From Trifolium pratense (lineage: Eukaryota > Streptophyta > Magnoliopsida > Fabales > Fabaceae): a stretch of DNA of 64,000 bases. The translations under genes and the position numbers were made by a program. The notes under the pieces are model-generated. The model was not told the DNA's origin, made no database searches, and worked only from the letters and a program-made list of their open reading frames with translations. The stretch covers positions 47,095,362-47,159,361 of the forward strand of contig NC_060061.1 in NCBI RefSeq assembly GCF_020283565.1, in the 5' to 3' direction. Positions 34,188-47,742 of this stretch are shown in pieces (the first letter of the stretch is position 1; each line of letters starts with the position of its first letter).

Positions 34188-35580
34188 AGCCTATTCAAAT
34201 AGGAGTGCAACTTTGCTCCTTTTCCTAGAGCTCATTTTCTTCCTTTTCCTTTAATTGATTGACGACATGTGGCAAAATTGAATCTAATGGTTAGAATTTA
34301 ATGACTTTAATTAAATAATTAAAAATTAAAAACAATACAAAACAAACGGAATACACGCGCGTGATCTTTGTGTTGTCTTTCCATATTCTTCCTTCATCAC
34401 TTTGTCAACCTCAGCCACCGTCACTGCCCCCACTTCCGGCCGTCATAGGGCGGCGGTTTTTCTCCCCTTTTCTCAATCGACCACCACGCACACAAACCAC
34501 CTCAACATTTTGTCATTTTGCATTCGCCGTTTCGCCGGCCTGTTTTGCCGCAATTGCAGAACCCAACCATGCCGAAGCTGCTGCAAACCCAACCTTGGAA
34601 TCTATACTTTTGATGATGTGTCAAGCTGCTGAATGGGCAAAATTGATCATGTAGCAAGCGTATTTGGTTTTTCATTAATTTTTTAATAAAATAATTTGTG
34701 CCACATAATTTTATAATTATTTTTTGAAAAGAAAAAAATTATTAATATAATTATATAATATGATCCAATTTTTTTTTTGAAGACATAATTAATAAGATCC
34801 AAATATTAATATAATTCTTTCCTTTTCTCATAAAATCAAAGTTCAGTGATAATTGCATCTTCTTCCCAAAAAATACAGAAACCTGCTTCTTCTGAAAACT
34901 GCTTCTTCTTCCCAAAAACCCAGAAATCAAAACTACTTCTCAAACCTGCTTCTGCTTCCAAGGAGCAAACAAATTTTTTCCTCTTCTTCCCAAAAATCAA
35001 AACTCAAACCCCAAATTTCAAAAACTCGAATCTCTTAACACCCATTTCATTATTTGCGAAGAACACATATTTGCGAGTTCGCCTCTCCAAGTTCATTAAC
35101 CTCTCCGAGTTCGCCTCCTTTTGCTACTCATATTTGTGAAGAACACTACCATGAGAGATAAGGGTTCGGGGAAGGGGACCTAATAAAATCCTTTAGAGTA
35201 ACCTAACTTCCAAGCATGCGAATTGCTTCACTTCTTTCATTTAGCTACTCTTCATTCTTTGACCGGCTTTGGTCGAGCAACCGCGACATTTCTGGAACGG
35301 CCACAACCTACATTATTTGTCTCCCTCTTCTCAAGGAAGTGAGTGCGTTGTTTCTTATTAAAATGATAGGAAGAAATATTTTTTGTGGTAGTAATTAATA
35401 CTAATCTATTGTGTGAACAGAAATATTGTGACAATGTTGAATTCAAAAGTGAAAGTGGCGGTTTCGGGTTCAGTATGAAGGTGAAGTGAAGGAGACTGGT
35501 TAGTTTGTTAGGTCAAAGATGATTAAACATAAAAATAGTAATGGAAACTAATAACATGTCATTCCCAAAACAGAAAATAA
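34188..35580. other. Intergenic DNA, no recognised gene
   Basis: 34360-34650 is locally GC-rich with two overlapping frames (CQPQPPSLPPLPAVIG and alternatives), but neither has recognisable domains or splice context. 34850-35060 is a CTTCTTCCCAAAA-type imperfect repeat. I cannot assign function. Confidence 0.4.
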
Positions 35581-35678
35581 TCAATCTACCAATTGATTAT
35601 GGCTTATAAGCCGCACCTCTCCTAGATTTAGCATCTCCTTCCAATCTTTCCAAGGCGTCACAGAAATATCCGTTTCAT

Positions 35679-37082
<1,404 letters not shown>

Positions 37083-37205
37083 CCGTTTCATAGACATTCA
37101 CTTTCTCTCCATCATTAGCGTTCAGTTTAATGCAATAGCCCATTGAACTACATGACCTATAATGCGCATCTACCACCTTCACAAACTTCAGATTTGCATT
37201 CTGCA

Positions 37206-37448
37206 TTAGGTTTTACAAACAAACAAAAAATATTAATTAATTCATCGTGCAAAATTCCATGAACAAAAATAATAAATAACAAATATATTCTATTTTATTT
37301 AGGTCTCAACTCCTAATTCATAGTTCAATTAAAACTTTTGGGTGGAACAATTTCTTATCGGGCTTTTGACTTACCTCGCGAACTCTGAACTACTAGAGAC
37401 CCTTTCTCCTAGGAATCAGAGAGTTATAAAGCAAAAATAAATAAGAGT
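37206..37448. other. AT-rich DNA upstream of the cystatin pseudogene
   Basis: No first cystatin exon or other gene recognised. Confidence 0.5.
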
Positions 37449-37624
37449 TTAATTGATATGCACCGACGGTGTAAAATAATTTTACACAATCTTCCAATAA
37501 ATAATCATTATTTTGCCATGTCATGTCAAGAAAGTGGAGTGAAGTGGGATGATGTGGCGGAAAACAGGGTTGGTATTGGTTGACAGTGTAAAATTATTTT
37601 ACACCGTCGGTGCATATCAATTAA
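37449..37624. mobile_element. MITE with perfect TIRs
   Basis: The ends TTAATTGATATGCACCGACG and (reversed right end) TTAATTGATATGCACCGACG agree, followed by GTGTAAAATAATTTTACAC on the left and a near-identical copy on the right. The ends include TTAA. The interior is about 90 bp. Confidence 0.88.
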
Positions 37625-37727
37625 TTCAATAAATAAATAAAGTGTGACGGATACAATAACTAGTTGAAGCTCTGATATGTTGCTAAAGTGAATTTAAAAG
37701 AAACATTAGAACATTCATATTAAGTAA

Positions 37728-38107
37728 AGAGTTTAACTGTTGTGCATCGTCGGTGTAAAAAACTTTTACATATACATTCAATAACGCATTGTCACATTAT
37801 TTAATGAATGTGACACATCATGTTTTTTAATTGAATTTAATTTATATGCACCGTCAGTCTAAAGTTATTTTGCACATGCATCCAATAATGTACTGACACA
37901 TCATGTATGGTAATTAAAAACACATGATGTGACACATTCATTAAATAATGTGGCAACGCGTCATTAGATGTATGTGTAAAAAAAAATTACACCAACGGTG
38001 CACAACAATTAAACTCTTTTTAATTACCATACATGATGTGCCGGTATATTATTGAACGCATGTGCAAAATAACTTTACACTGACGAAGTATATACACTAA
38101 ATTTTTA
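37728..38107. mobile_element. Two interleaved MITEs (arms A-B-A'-B')
   Basis: Arm A (37728-37830, GTTTAACTGTTGTGCATCG) is inverted at 37918-38020. Arm B (37841-37920, TTTATATGCACCGTCAG, then ACATCATGTATGGTAATTA) is inverted at 38020-38107. The arms alternate instead of nesting. Both families share the GCACCGTCGGTGTAAA-type end of the MITE at 37449. Confidence 0.75.
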
Positions 38108-38249
38108 AGGAAATAGACTCAAATAATTAATGTGCTTTATTTAAGCAAAAAGTGAACAAAGAAAAGAAGAAAAAATCGGGTGCAGTGATAATGAACTGTT
38201 TAGAGTTATTTTATATTGCATCATAATAATATCTTTCTTGGAGCATAAG

Positions 38250-39111
38250 TAGAGCTGTAAAAAAGGGTCGGGCTGTCGGGCCGGCCCATTAGCCCTATCT
38301 TTTTACACGGGTCGGGCTTCATAAAAAGGTGGTCGGGCCTTATCGGGTCAGGCTTTTTCATGGGCCGACCCACAGGCTTTTGGGCCGGCACCTTAAAGAA
38401 TTAAAAAAAAAATTATAATCTTTTTATTGTTATATTTTGGTCATATTTTTATGCATAAATTCATATATAATTTTTTTAAAATTTTTTTTGTTGTTTTATT
38501 GTTATTATTTGTGTTTTGTTCCTATCTATACTGTTTTATTCCTATTTTTAAGCATATCATCTTTTTATATTTTTTTAAAAAAATTTTGTGCAATTACGAC
38601 GCAGGATATAAAACTTGGAATATGTTTATTATAAGCCTATCATCTTTTTATTGTATTTATTTTATATTCTTTCTATATTTTAATTTTTTTTTTACTTAAA
38701 TTACAATAGATGAATGAAAGATATAAAACTTGGATTTTTTGTTGGTAGTAATAATAATAATATGACAAAAAACTTATTGGATTAGAATGAGATTATTTGT
38801 TTGATGAGGATAAAGAGGAAGATATTGTTGTTTGGGAGATTATGTGAAAAAATATAGGGATACGAATTATCTTCTTGAAGATTTAGTTGAGAAATATAAC
38901 ATAAATTTAATAGAATATTTTTTTTTTTTAAAAAAAATACTATGAAAATTAGTGGGCCGGCCCATCTGGCCATGTAGGCTTTTGCTTATCGGGTCGGGCT
39001 TAGCAGGTCGGACCATGAAGTTAACGGGCCGAGCTGGACTGACCCCTTTATTTGACCGGGCCCCTCCATGCCGGACCAGACCGGACCGGGCCGGCCCCTT
39101 TGACAGCTCTA
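38250..39111. mobile_element. Non-autonomous hAT-type element (862 bp)
   Basis: The ends TAGAGCTGT...ACAGCTCTA are flanked by the 8 bp repeat AGCATAAG (38242-38249 and 39112-39119). Sub-terminal GGGTCGGGC and GGGCCGGCCC blocks are inverted. No transposase; the interior is AT-rich. Confidence 0.92.
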
Positions 39112-39321
39112 AGCATAAGATTTCAATTAGTTCCGTCAAAAAAAAAAAAAATTCAATTTTCAATTAGTTTTTTTTTTGGGTAGAAATTAGTTGTTTTTGT
39201 CAACAAAAATAAAAGTTTTGCAATATTCCAATATCGTATTCGTATCTATATTTTAATTTTTTTTAACACAATATCGTATCTACAAATACTAAATAATTTA
39301 GTATTTTTCAAATGAGTCTTC

Positions 39322-39625
39322 TGGTACACTTCCTTTACCAGATAATCGTCTTACAAAATTGATTGTTGGATTTAACTATATTATAACATAGATTCATGTC
39401 TATAAAATATTACATTAATCGGAAATCATTTCATATATAAATGAAATACATACAAATTAACTCATTTTTTGAATGTTCGTAAAATGTTAATTTTGATGTA
39501 TCCCATTGACGTATCAAATGATTTCCGTATAATGTTATATTTTATATATATGATCTATGTTATAATATATTTCAATTCAATGATCAATTTTGTAATACGA
39601 TTATCTGGTAAAGAATTATCGAATA
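39322..39625. mobile_element. MITE
   Basis: TTTACCAGATAATCGTCTTA on the left is inverted at the right as TACGATTATCTGGTAAAG, with further matches (ATCAATTTTGTAA; AACATAGATTCATG against the GATCTATGTTATAA region) toward the centre. Non-coding. Confidence 0.7.
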
Positions 39626-40303
39626 TGCCATATAAAAAGTTTGACGTCTTGGTGTCATTTGATCCTGACCAGAGAATTGGGGATTAATGTTACAAAGAGT
39701 GAAAGCCTAAAAGGATACTGTTTAATTTTCCTTTAAAAAAGTAAACCATGTAGGTATTGATAAAGAAAACCACACATAATTTTACCTTGCATTACCACTA
39801 GGAAACAGAACATAAAAAACTTTGAACATTAAATATTCAGCTAGAGTGCTGGACAACATTTAAGTGGCGACACTTCTTTATCTGCAAGACTCACCTATCC
39901 ATTCCAATATCATGTGAGCTGTGCAGTTTATGTAGGGAGTAATCCTATTGGTCACTTTTGAACAATTCATTATTACTCAAGTCTAGGAAAATCAATTGTT
40001 GACATGACAAGAATTTAAATTTACACTTGAATATTTTGAACCAAAGGACAACATCAACAACCATCAATCATAACTATAAATGAACATTAAATTTAAACTA
40101 GTAAAACCATAAAACTTTCATTAAATTTAAATTGTAAAGAAACATGATATCCATCTCAACATAATAAATCAACTCATATGAGACTCATAATTGAAACAAG
40201 ACACAAACTAATTTAATGTTCTTAATAACTCAATAATAAATTGACACACCAAATCAAACAAACTAATTAAATTGGATTAAGATTATGATCAACTTCATGG
40301 TGA
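39626..40303. other. Intergenic and 3' flank of PDF1
   Basis: No gene recognised. AT-rich, with the probable PDF1 3' UTR in the part nearest 40303. Confidence 0.5.
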
Positions 40304-41817
40304 TCAAGGCTTGATTTTCCCTTCATTTGCCATCTTGAAAAGATGAGCTTGTGTTGCAGCAGCCTTGTTGGAGTGAAGTGATGATGCAAACCTTTCCCTA
40401 ACTTGGTCAGTTGTGTAAGGGAATTTGTGGTTCACCAAGGAGTTGAGGAAGGAAGCAGTGCCTTCTCTGTAGAGTTCTCCTAATCCATCAGTTCTTGTGT
40501 TGGAAAGTGCTTGTGGTAAGGTTAATCCAGGACTAAAACCTGGAAGACTGGTCACACCAAATGCATGCCCCACATTTCCCCACCAACCTAGAATTCCCAA
40601 TATGATTTGGGGATGTGTCCTCCAGTAGCTGAAAATCACACAAAAGTTAATATATTATTAGTCTGTTTTTGAGCTCGATACTGAATTTTTTTAAAAAAAT
40701 TATTAAAATTGGTAGTAACTCTGTCTCTATATATTAACCCTTTTTAGAAAGCACGGGGTAATCGGAAAAAAATAATATTACATAGATTAAACCGAAATTC
40801 CATAACATTACAGAGTAAATACAACTTAACCCTACGATTATAATTATATGATATGACTTTAATGTTTGAAAATGACAGAATAAAAGGTTCTTTTATAGAG
40901 AAAAAGACACAACATAGGTCCAATAGTTATACTAAAATTAAATGTTACTTTGTTTTTTCTAACAACCAAACATCATGTTATTTGAAACATAGTATATTTT
41001 ATGGTTGGCAAGGTAACATTAACAATGTGATGTGTTGTGAAAGTAACTTACTTGCATGTGCCAGTGAAGGGAGAAGTGAAAGGAAGGAAAGGTGGTGAAG
41101 GGATAGTAGGAGTGCCAGGGTCAATTGGTGTGGATGGAGATGGTGGTGTCAAAGTGATTGGTGGATCAATTGGAGGGTTGCTAGTTGATGGTGGTGGGGA
41201 GGTATAGTATCCACCACTTGAGGGAGGGTTTGATGGTGTTGTTGGATTATGTGATGGTGTTGATGGTGTAGAAGGATCATGTGATGGTGATGTTCCACAT
41301 CCACCTGAAGGTGTTGATGGTGTTGGAGTATAATAACCTCCTCCATGTGACGGTGGAGATGAGCTTCCGCCATGGGATGGTGGTGAGGAGCTTCCATGTG
41401 ATGGTGGTGAGCTATGAGATGAAGGAGAATTCTTATGTGGACCTGCATTAAGTTAAAGACACCAATGGGAAAAAAATCAAACACTTTAATTTTATATAAG
41501 TAAAGATTCTTTTCTCAGATTCATTGAATAACTGATGTATCTGGTTCTTATTATCTTTAGAAAGATTGTTACATAATAAAAAAGATTGTTACATGTTTGA
41601 TATAAATATTTGAGAAATTTTGAAGCTAAAAAGTTAGAGAATTACATAGAGAATCAGTGAAACCTGTAGGAGGATTTCCTGAATGTGGATCTGGAATTTT
41701 GAAGTTCTTCTGATCTCCAGCAGTGTTGGAGATTGCCTGAATCACAAGGTGCTGAGAAAGAAGACCTATAAGCAGAACAAGCATGGAAAAGGAGACATTG
41801 CTTATTTTCTTCATCAT
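40304..41817 (-). CDS. PDF1: PROTODERMAL FACTOR 1 (epidermis-specific Pro-rich extracellular protein)
   Basis: Three exons with GT-AG borders: 41817-41664, 41442-41052 and 40628-40304; 289 aa. PDF1 proteins are secreted, proline-rich cell-wall proteins made in the L1 layer of shoot meristems and the epidermis. Exon 1 encodes an N-terminal signal peptide (hydrophobic SMLVLLIGLLSQHLVIQA after MMKK). Exon 2 encodes about 130 residues of Ser/Pro-rich repeats of the SPPSHGG and TPSTPS type. Exon 3 has the conserved C-terminal domain: junction codons giving CNYWRTHP, then LGWWGNVGHAFGV, LPQALSNTRTDGLGELYREG, and the ending MANEGKIKP. All family landmarks are present and no disruption is visible. 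Phase checks (1, 2) are consistent at both introns. Confidence 0.95.
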
Positions 41818-41894
41818 TTCTTAGAACAAAGAGAGATGGATTGAGAGAAGTGAAGTGGTGTCTGTGGAGTGAGGAAGTAGTGAGGAATATGGAA

Positions 41895-42036
41895 TGGTTT
41901 ATATGGAGAGTGAAGTAAATATTTACAGGTAGGAATAGTGTGTGGTTAGTTGATATGTTTCAGAGTGTATTTACTCAATAGTTTTTTAGTGTTTTTTCTT
42001 GCAATAATGGGAGTTGAATTCAACACATTAAATGCT
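41895..42036 (-). promoter_or_regulatory. PDF1 promoter elements
   Basis: A TATA candidate (CATATAAACC on the minus strand, about 41897-41907) lies 80-90 bp above the start codon. TAAATGCT on the plus strand at 42029-42036 differs by one base from the L1 box TAAATG(C/T)A that drives epidermal expression of PDF1 genes (family knowledge). Functional status is inferred. Confidence 0.4.
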
Positions 42037-42749
42037 TGATCAGGTATATGTGTTTTTGGTTGATCTGATCTGAAAACTATTTTAAGATGATTTAGTGAAG
42101 GTTTGTTGTATTCTAGTGTGATGGATTAATCTCATATCCACTATATGAATGAGTTAAACATTAGATATCTATTAGTTCTTTATTTTTTTATTTTCAGCAT
42201 CAGTATCCGGTCTACTAAAAAATTGTTCCTCTTAAAAATTGAATTTGCATTCTTCCGAACAATTCGACGTCCTAAGAAAAACTGATTAACCATTTGATCC
42301 AAATTAGTACTCGATCGGTTATATAAATAATCAAATTTAGCTAAATTAAGTGACCAGTTTGTTAGTGCTGGTTATAATTAATTAAGAGCAGATAGAGTAG
42401 CTAGGATTATCAATTAATGAATGTGTATCTGTTAATGCTGAAAATCCAGAATCCAGATCACAATATACTGCCTGGTTTTATTTTTTTCTGAAATAGGTTT
42501 ATTAAGAGCACATGCCTAACACAACAACTCTTTCTTTACCAAGGTATTGTTTCCTGTATTGATAAATATCCAGAAGTTGAATTTCGTTAACATCTCTCAT
42601 ATATTAGGTACTAATTAATTGTAGGTACCATTTACCATTTCTTGGTTGTGTTTACTAATTTTAATCTAAAGAAGTTTAAGACACAAAATTTGTTTTTTAT
42701 TAATTAATTAAAGTGGATCTAATGGGTTAGTTTACAACCCTTTTGGATG
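42037..42749. other. Intergenic DNA upstream of PDF1
   Basis: No gene, RNA or element end recognised. Confidence 0.5.
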
Positions 42750-42751
42750 GA

Positions 42752-43190
42752 ACTTTTTTTTAACAAGCCAAAAGATATATTATTACTAATAAAACGTCTC
42801 CTCAGTACAAGGTGTGCCAAGATAGACTACCCGAGTTTACATAAAGAAAAAAAAAACAAAAAAAAAACAAATTCGTACAAGGCCCAAACATAACAAAGGA
42901 TTAGATCACCAACTATGGTAGTTTGAAGCTAAAGTAACACTCTTTGCCTTCAACCACTTATAAGAGAAAATCTTGATCTTGTCTAGCAACTGATGAAGAG
43001 TACTGGTTGAGCCTCTGAACAATCTGTGATTTCTTTCCATCCATACAACACATACACTAGCAAGCCCATGAGTTGCAAAAAAGACCGTCATGCCCGAGAT
43101 CCACCAGCTGAAGAAGTAAACTGAACAAAGGAATGCCGGATAGTAGTGGAGCCCGTCACTGAAATGTCAATCCAAATGTGAACTAAAGCT
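42752..43190 (-). mobile_element. LINE 3' fragment
   Basis: The minus-strand frame 43091-42906 reads CVVWMERNHRLFRGSTSTL, then LLDKIKIFSYKWLKAK, the standard end of plant LINE ORF2 (the W..WLKAK motif near the carboxyl terminus). It is followed by about 150 bp of 3' UTR and a T run at 42752 (poly(A) on the minus strand). The 5' boundary is set only approximately, and I found no TSD. A separate, shorter insertion than the one at 17508. Confidence 0.7.
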
Positions 43191-44724
43191 CAAAGAGAAC
43201 CAAAGAAGCTACAAACAATATATATGCATATAATAATTTGAAAAATTAAAAAAAAAAAGGTAATAATATGGTATCTCGAAAAAAAAAAGAGCTTGATGCT
43301 AATGTGGTGTAATCATCAATACATTATTTTTGTGTATTTTTTAATGAACAATGTTTTTATTGACGGTGTATTTGGCAAAATCACAATGACAAGATAAATT
43401 TATTGAAATTTCAAAATATTATTTTTAATAACATTACACTGGCATGACGTAATTTTATTAAACTCACCATCAATCTAAAGATGCACATAATATGTTGGCA
43501 TATAATCTATAAACATGAAAGATTGAGAGTGTATATTGAGTGAAATATATTAAAATGTCTGATTTACTAATTTGCAATTTCTCACTCCTTTCCTTCCTTC
43601 TTATCTTACTCTCTGTTTTGGTTCCTTCCTAAAGGATTCAACAATATTAATTGTTTAGCAAGAAAAATGGGAGAACATTCATATGGTCCTCAAATATCAA
43701 GGTCACACATGTTGCCATTCTGAAGAAGCAGGGACCCATACACATTCCCTAAATTTCGACCATTGGTATGCAATATTTGTGGCTCATCTAAACTGTTCTT
43801 GATTTTATATATGTCTAGCATTGATTTGAATTTTGAACTATCCTGGATTTTTATGGATATAGTTTTTTTTTTTAAAAATAATTCATGATTTTAGTCCGTA
43901 AATGTGTGAGAAAGTGATATCCAATGAGGATAATTCATTTTGTAGGGACATTGTTATAAGCATAGGTTGGAATTCGAATTTCAAACATTCCACTTATTAA
44001 AACCTTGAGTACGTGATTCTATTAAATTCATAGTCAATTCAAACATGCACATAATATGCGTGCAGTCCATCGAGTAAGTATGTAATAATCAATACATTCT
44101 ATACGTGCTTTTCTCTTTATATTTTAGTCGTTTTTGAACTGAATTGTGTTGAGTTAGACCAAGCCCAATCTCACACTCACCGGCTCAATATCAAATTCAC
44201 TGAACACTATATACAACCCTTCACAACCTCACAAAGTATGCATTACTCTAACCTTTACCTCTACCTCAAGCTTATACTGACTTGGGTGTCGGAGTATTTT
44301 CTGCAGGTACACCCGTTTTGTATCCCTGGTCAACTCTACCTCGAATTTTGACATTGAGCTCGAAACATTTCTTCCATCGGTCCACAACAATGAGTTCTCT
44401 ATCCTATCTTTTATCTCATCTCATCGGATAAATTTGAGTTATGTTTAGAACATAAGTCTTTATATCATTAAATATAATTTTTCTAATTCATTTTCTTTTC
44501 TTCCTTCCTTCTTCTAATTTTTTTTTTTTATTAATTAGATATAGTCTGCGCGCAACCGTAGAGATTAATCTCTCGAATATTGTAGGATCCAATAGGTGAT
44601 AAAATGCTCTAAAAAAACATTTAACATTGGTGCATTCCCAAATTAAATATGAAACCCAAAATCTTAGTCAAACTAAAAAACACTCGCATCATTTGATCTA
44701 AACCATGTTAGTTTCATTCTTCCG
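43191..44724. other. Intergenic DNA with a segment duplicated at 63238-63460
   Basis: 43616-43850 (TTCCTAAAGGATTCA, TTGTTTAGCAAGAAA, TTGCCATTCTG, CCATTGGTATGC) is similar in order and spacing to 63238-63460. No gene is recognised in the rest. Confidence 0.6.
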
Positions 44725-45032
44725 ATTTTATTTAGGGATGGCAATGGGCGCCCACGGGTGCGGGTTTGTGTGATACCAAACCCACACCCGAAATCAACAC
44801 CCAAACCCAAACCCAAATCTGTTCGGGTGGCAAAACGACACCCATGCCCACACCCATTGGGTTCGGGTTTTTTACACCCAAACCCAAACCCACAACACAT
44901 TTTGTACTACTTTGCAAATTTAAGCAAAACAAGGTAAATTTAAGCAAAAACAATGGAATTTAAACATATTGTCAATCACTTAGCAAAAACATAGGTTTAA
45001 AATTACAAGGGAATTTAAAATTACAAAATAGT

Positions 45033-46339
45033 TGATGGATAATTTTCGCAAGTGAACGAATTACCACGTAGTAATAAAAATATCGATCCACAGGGATTAT
45101 GTGATTAAACTAGTCGAATAGAACTCATAGACATTATGCAAGAAATACACATAAATTGGGGGTATGTTGAGTGATGAATTGTTAGAAAACGTGCTTTGAT
45201 ATAATGGAAAAGCGAGGTAGAATCATCGGAATCGCCTAGTCTATAGCTAAACCACATACAATCTACTATATCATAGGAATCTACTCAAGTGTTAACAACT
45301 AGATCGACAAATTAGTGAATCGCAATCTCTTGTCAAAATCCACTCTATTTGTTGTCGATACTCCCCCGATCTCTCGGGCGGGAGCTACCTACAACGAATG
45401 ATATTAACGCGCGTCAATCGTTCGCTACACTCTATGCCTCAATCTCTCGACCGGAGACACTCGAGCGCTTAATGCAATTCAGTTCAGAAATTAAATCAAT
45501 ACTCTCGCACGTGACTTAACTCGAAATCATTACAACACTAATGAAGGATTATAAAGCATTATGCATCGAATTGCATTAAATCAACACTATGAAAAGAGTA
45601 GATTCTTACACATATAGCAGATTACAACTGATCTATCTACATCCTAGACTATCCTAGATCCTACCTCCGAAGAACTTAGCTCCTCATCTCCCTTTGTTCG
45701 CGTCCGAGCTTCAATGTCATGGCTTGTGAATCCATGCTATCGATGTGCTTGGAGCTATCCTCTGGAGTCTTGAATCCCAATCTTGAAGTTCCAAACCAGA
45801 ATGTAGATCAAATTTGCAGAATTTTCCAACCCCTTAACAGAAAAATGCAGAATCCTTATATAATAATCGCAACCACGCCGCGCGTCAGATCTATCACGCC
45901 GCGCGTGGTTGCAAATCCTTCAACTACGCCGCGCGTGTAACGGTATCACGCGGCGCGTGATCAAATCTGAGGTCTCTGATCTTCAGCTCTGCCATCTTCA
46001 CGCCGCGCGTGATAGCTCCACGCCCCCGGCGTAGTTGTTCCTCTTCTCTTCACGCCGCGCGTGGTCAAGTGCTACGCCGCGCGTGATCAAGTCAGAGAGC
46101 CTCCAATTCCTGAACAAAGCTTCACGCCGCGCGTGGTCAGGCATCACGCCGCGCGTGATGGGCTACGCCCCCAGCGTAGTGAAAATCAGCAATTTCCTGC
46201 AATTTTTCCTGTTTTCTTGCAAAACAAGTAATCAAGCTTATGATTAGATTTCTCTTACATTTATTGCTTAAAACCTACTAAAATGCATTTAATATTGCTA
46301 AAATAGGCATGGATTAGAGAGTGTGACGATCCGTCATCA
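45033..46339 (-). repeat. 3' LTR of the Athila/Tat-like element
   Basis: 1307 bp, nearly identical to 61601-62907. The interval 45885-46190 contains a cluster of about ten CG-rich palindromic units of the form CACGCCGCGCGTG. Confidence 0.93.
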
Positions 46340-47742
46340 CAACCCCAAACTTAAACCTTTCCTTGTCCTCAAGGAAACAACTTTTACCTCAAGCTTTTGT
46401 GTCAAGACCTTGGCATTTTCCTTAAATTCACTCGAATCATACATACGTGAGAATCACCTGATGATCAATGATCCACCTGCAAATAATGCTCAATTGCACA
46501 CTTTTCGACCAAGGCTCTATGATTTCATCACACTACTCACATTCACTCTTCAGTTTTGGTAATTCACTCAAATCAACACATCAATGCAAGTCAACAATAA
46601 TTTTGCAAGTAGTCTAAGAATTCATTCGGTTCACTTTGTGCACACACATTAGAGGTCTTTTAGGGTTATAACGTGGCTTGGCTAGGGTGGATGGTGACAT
46701 TTTGGATAAGTAGTAGAAAAACTTGGAGTTAGATCCCCCTATTAGTCAAAGAACATTTTCATAAACCAAACCCCTTTTCTTTTGAAATATAGTGGACTAG
46801 AGAACTTTTTCAACTCATCAAACAAAGTTTTGCAATTCTTTTGAATTCAAGGCTATCACTTCTTTTTTCTTTTTTTTTTTGTTTCATATTCATTCATCGT
46901 GTTTGTTTTGTTTTTTTTTTTTTCATTTTCTTCTTTTCTTTCTCTACTTCTTTGCCTTGCAATTTTTGAAATTTTTCAATCAAAACTTTTATAAGTTCTC
47001 TAATACCCTCACCCCAAACTTTATTTGTTGCTAATTCCAAAGAGCAACCCCAAACTTAGTGGTGAGCAATGCGCATCAACCACTAATTAGGTGCCTAACC
47101 TCCAAGAAAGTCATTCCTTTTTTTTCTTTAAAATGTTCTTAAGGTTGTGCAAAATAACATATTATTTTTCAGCTCAAATTGGTTAAGCAAAGGATAATTA
47201 TATGTAAGGGTGGATAGAAAGGCTCAAAGGTACCAAGGAACATGCCTCGTGTGTGCTACAAAAGTACCAATCAAATAAAAAGACGACAAGCAAAATCGAG
47301 AGACAATACATGAGTGGATATCACACATAGAGGAAAAAGGAGTGTTTGGCTCAATACCTCTCGGTTGGGTCGAATCAAAGAACCGGTCAAAAAGTGTGCG
47401 TTCCCTTCCTTTGTCTCTTGATCACATGAGTGCAACAAGCTATTGCACTGCAGGTTTCACAAATCACACACGGAGAAAATCAAGCAATTGATACTCAAGT
47501 AACAAGAAGGAACATGCCAAAGTATTGAATCAAACTCTAAAAGTAAAAACCATTCCACAATCAAACATGACAAAGTTCAAATTCAAGGTTAAAATAGTAC
47601 ATCCAGCCAAATCCAAGCAACATCAAATTATTATTCATAAAGTAGCATAAGAGTGAAAGGGAAGAAAGGACCGTAAACTCATGGGTTGCCTCCCATGAAG
47701 CGCTTCTTTCTCGTCATTAGCTTGACGCTTCATCATCACAAG
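46340..47742 (-). other. Non-coding 3' internal region of the Athila/Tat-like element
   Basis: Lies between the gag-like stop codon and the LTR. It has a pyrimidine-rich tract (46860-46960) and CCCCAAACTTAAACC next to the LTR (PPT on the minus strand). No frame with RT or integrase motifs. Confidence 0.7.

Noticed and set aside
34361..34654. 97-codon Pro/Ala-rich frame
   Set aside because: An overlapping frame is equally open, no homologue is recognised, and no gene structure surrounds it.
41149..41484. His-rich 111-codon frame antisense-free in the PDF1 region
   Set aside because: It is the alternate frame of PDF1 exon 2; splice borders and homology support the Pro/Ser-rich frame.
45719..46247. 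Frames with repeated TPRV/RRAWS in the Athila/Tat-like LTR (also 62287-62815)
   Set aside because: They are produced by the CG-rich palindrome repeats, not by a gene.
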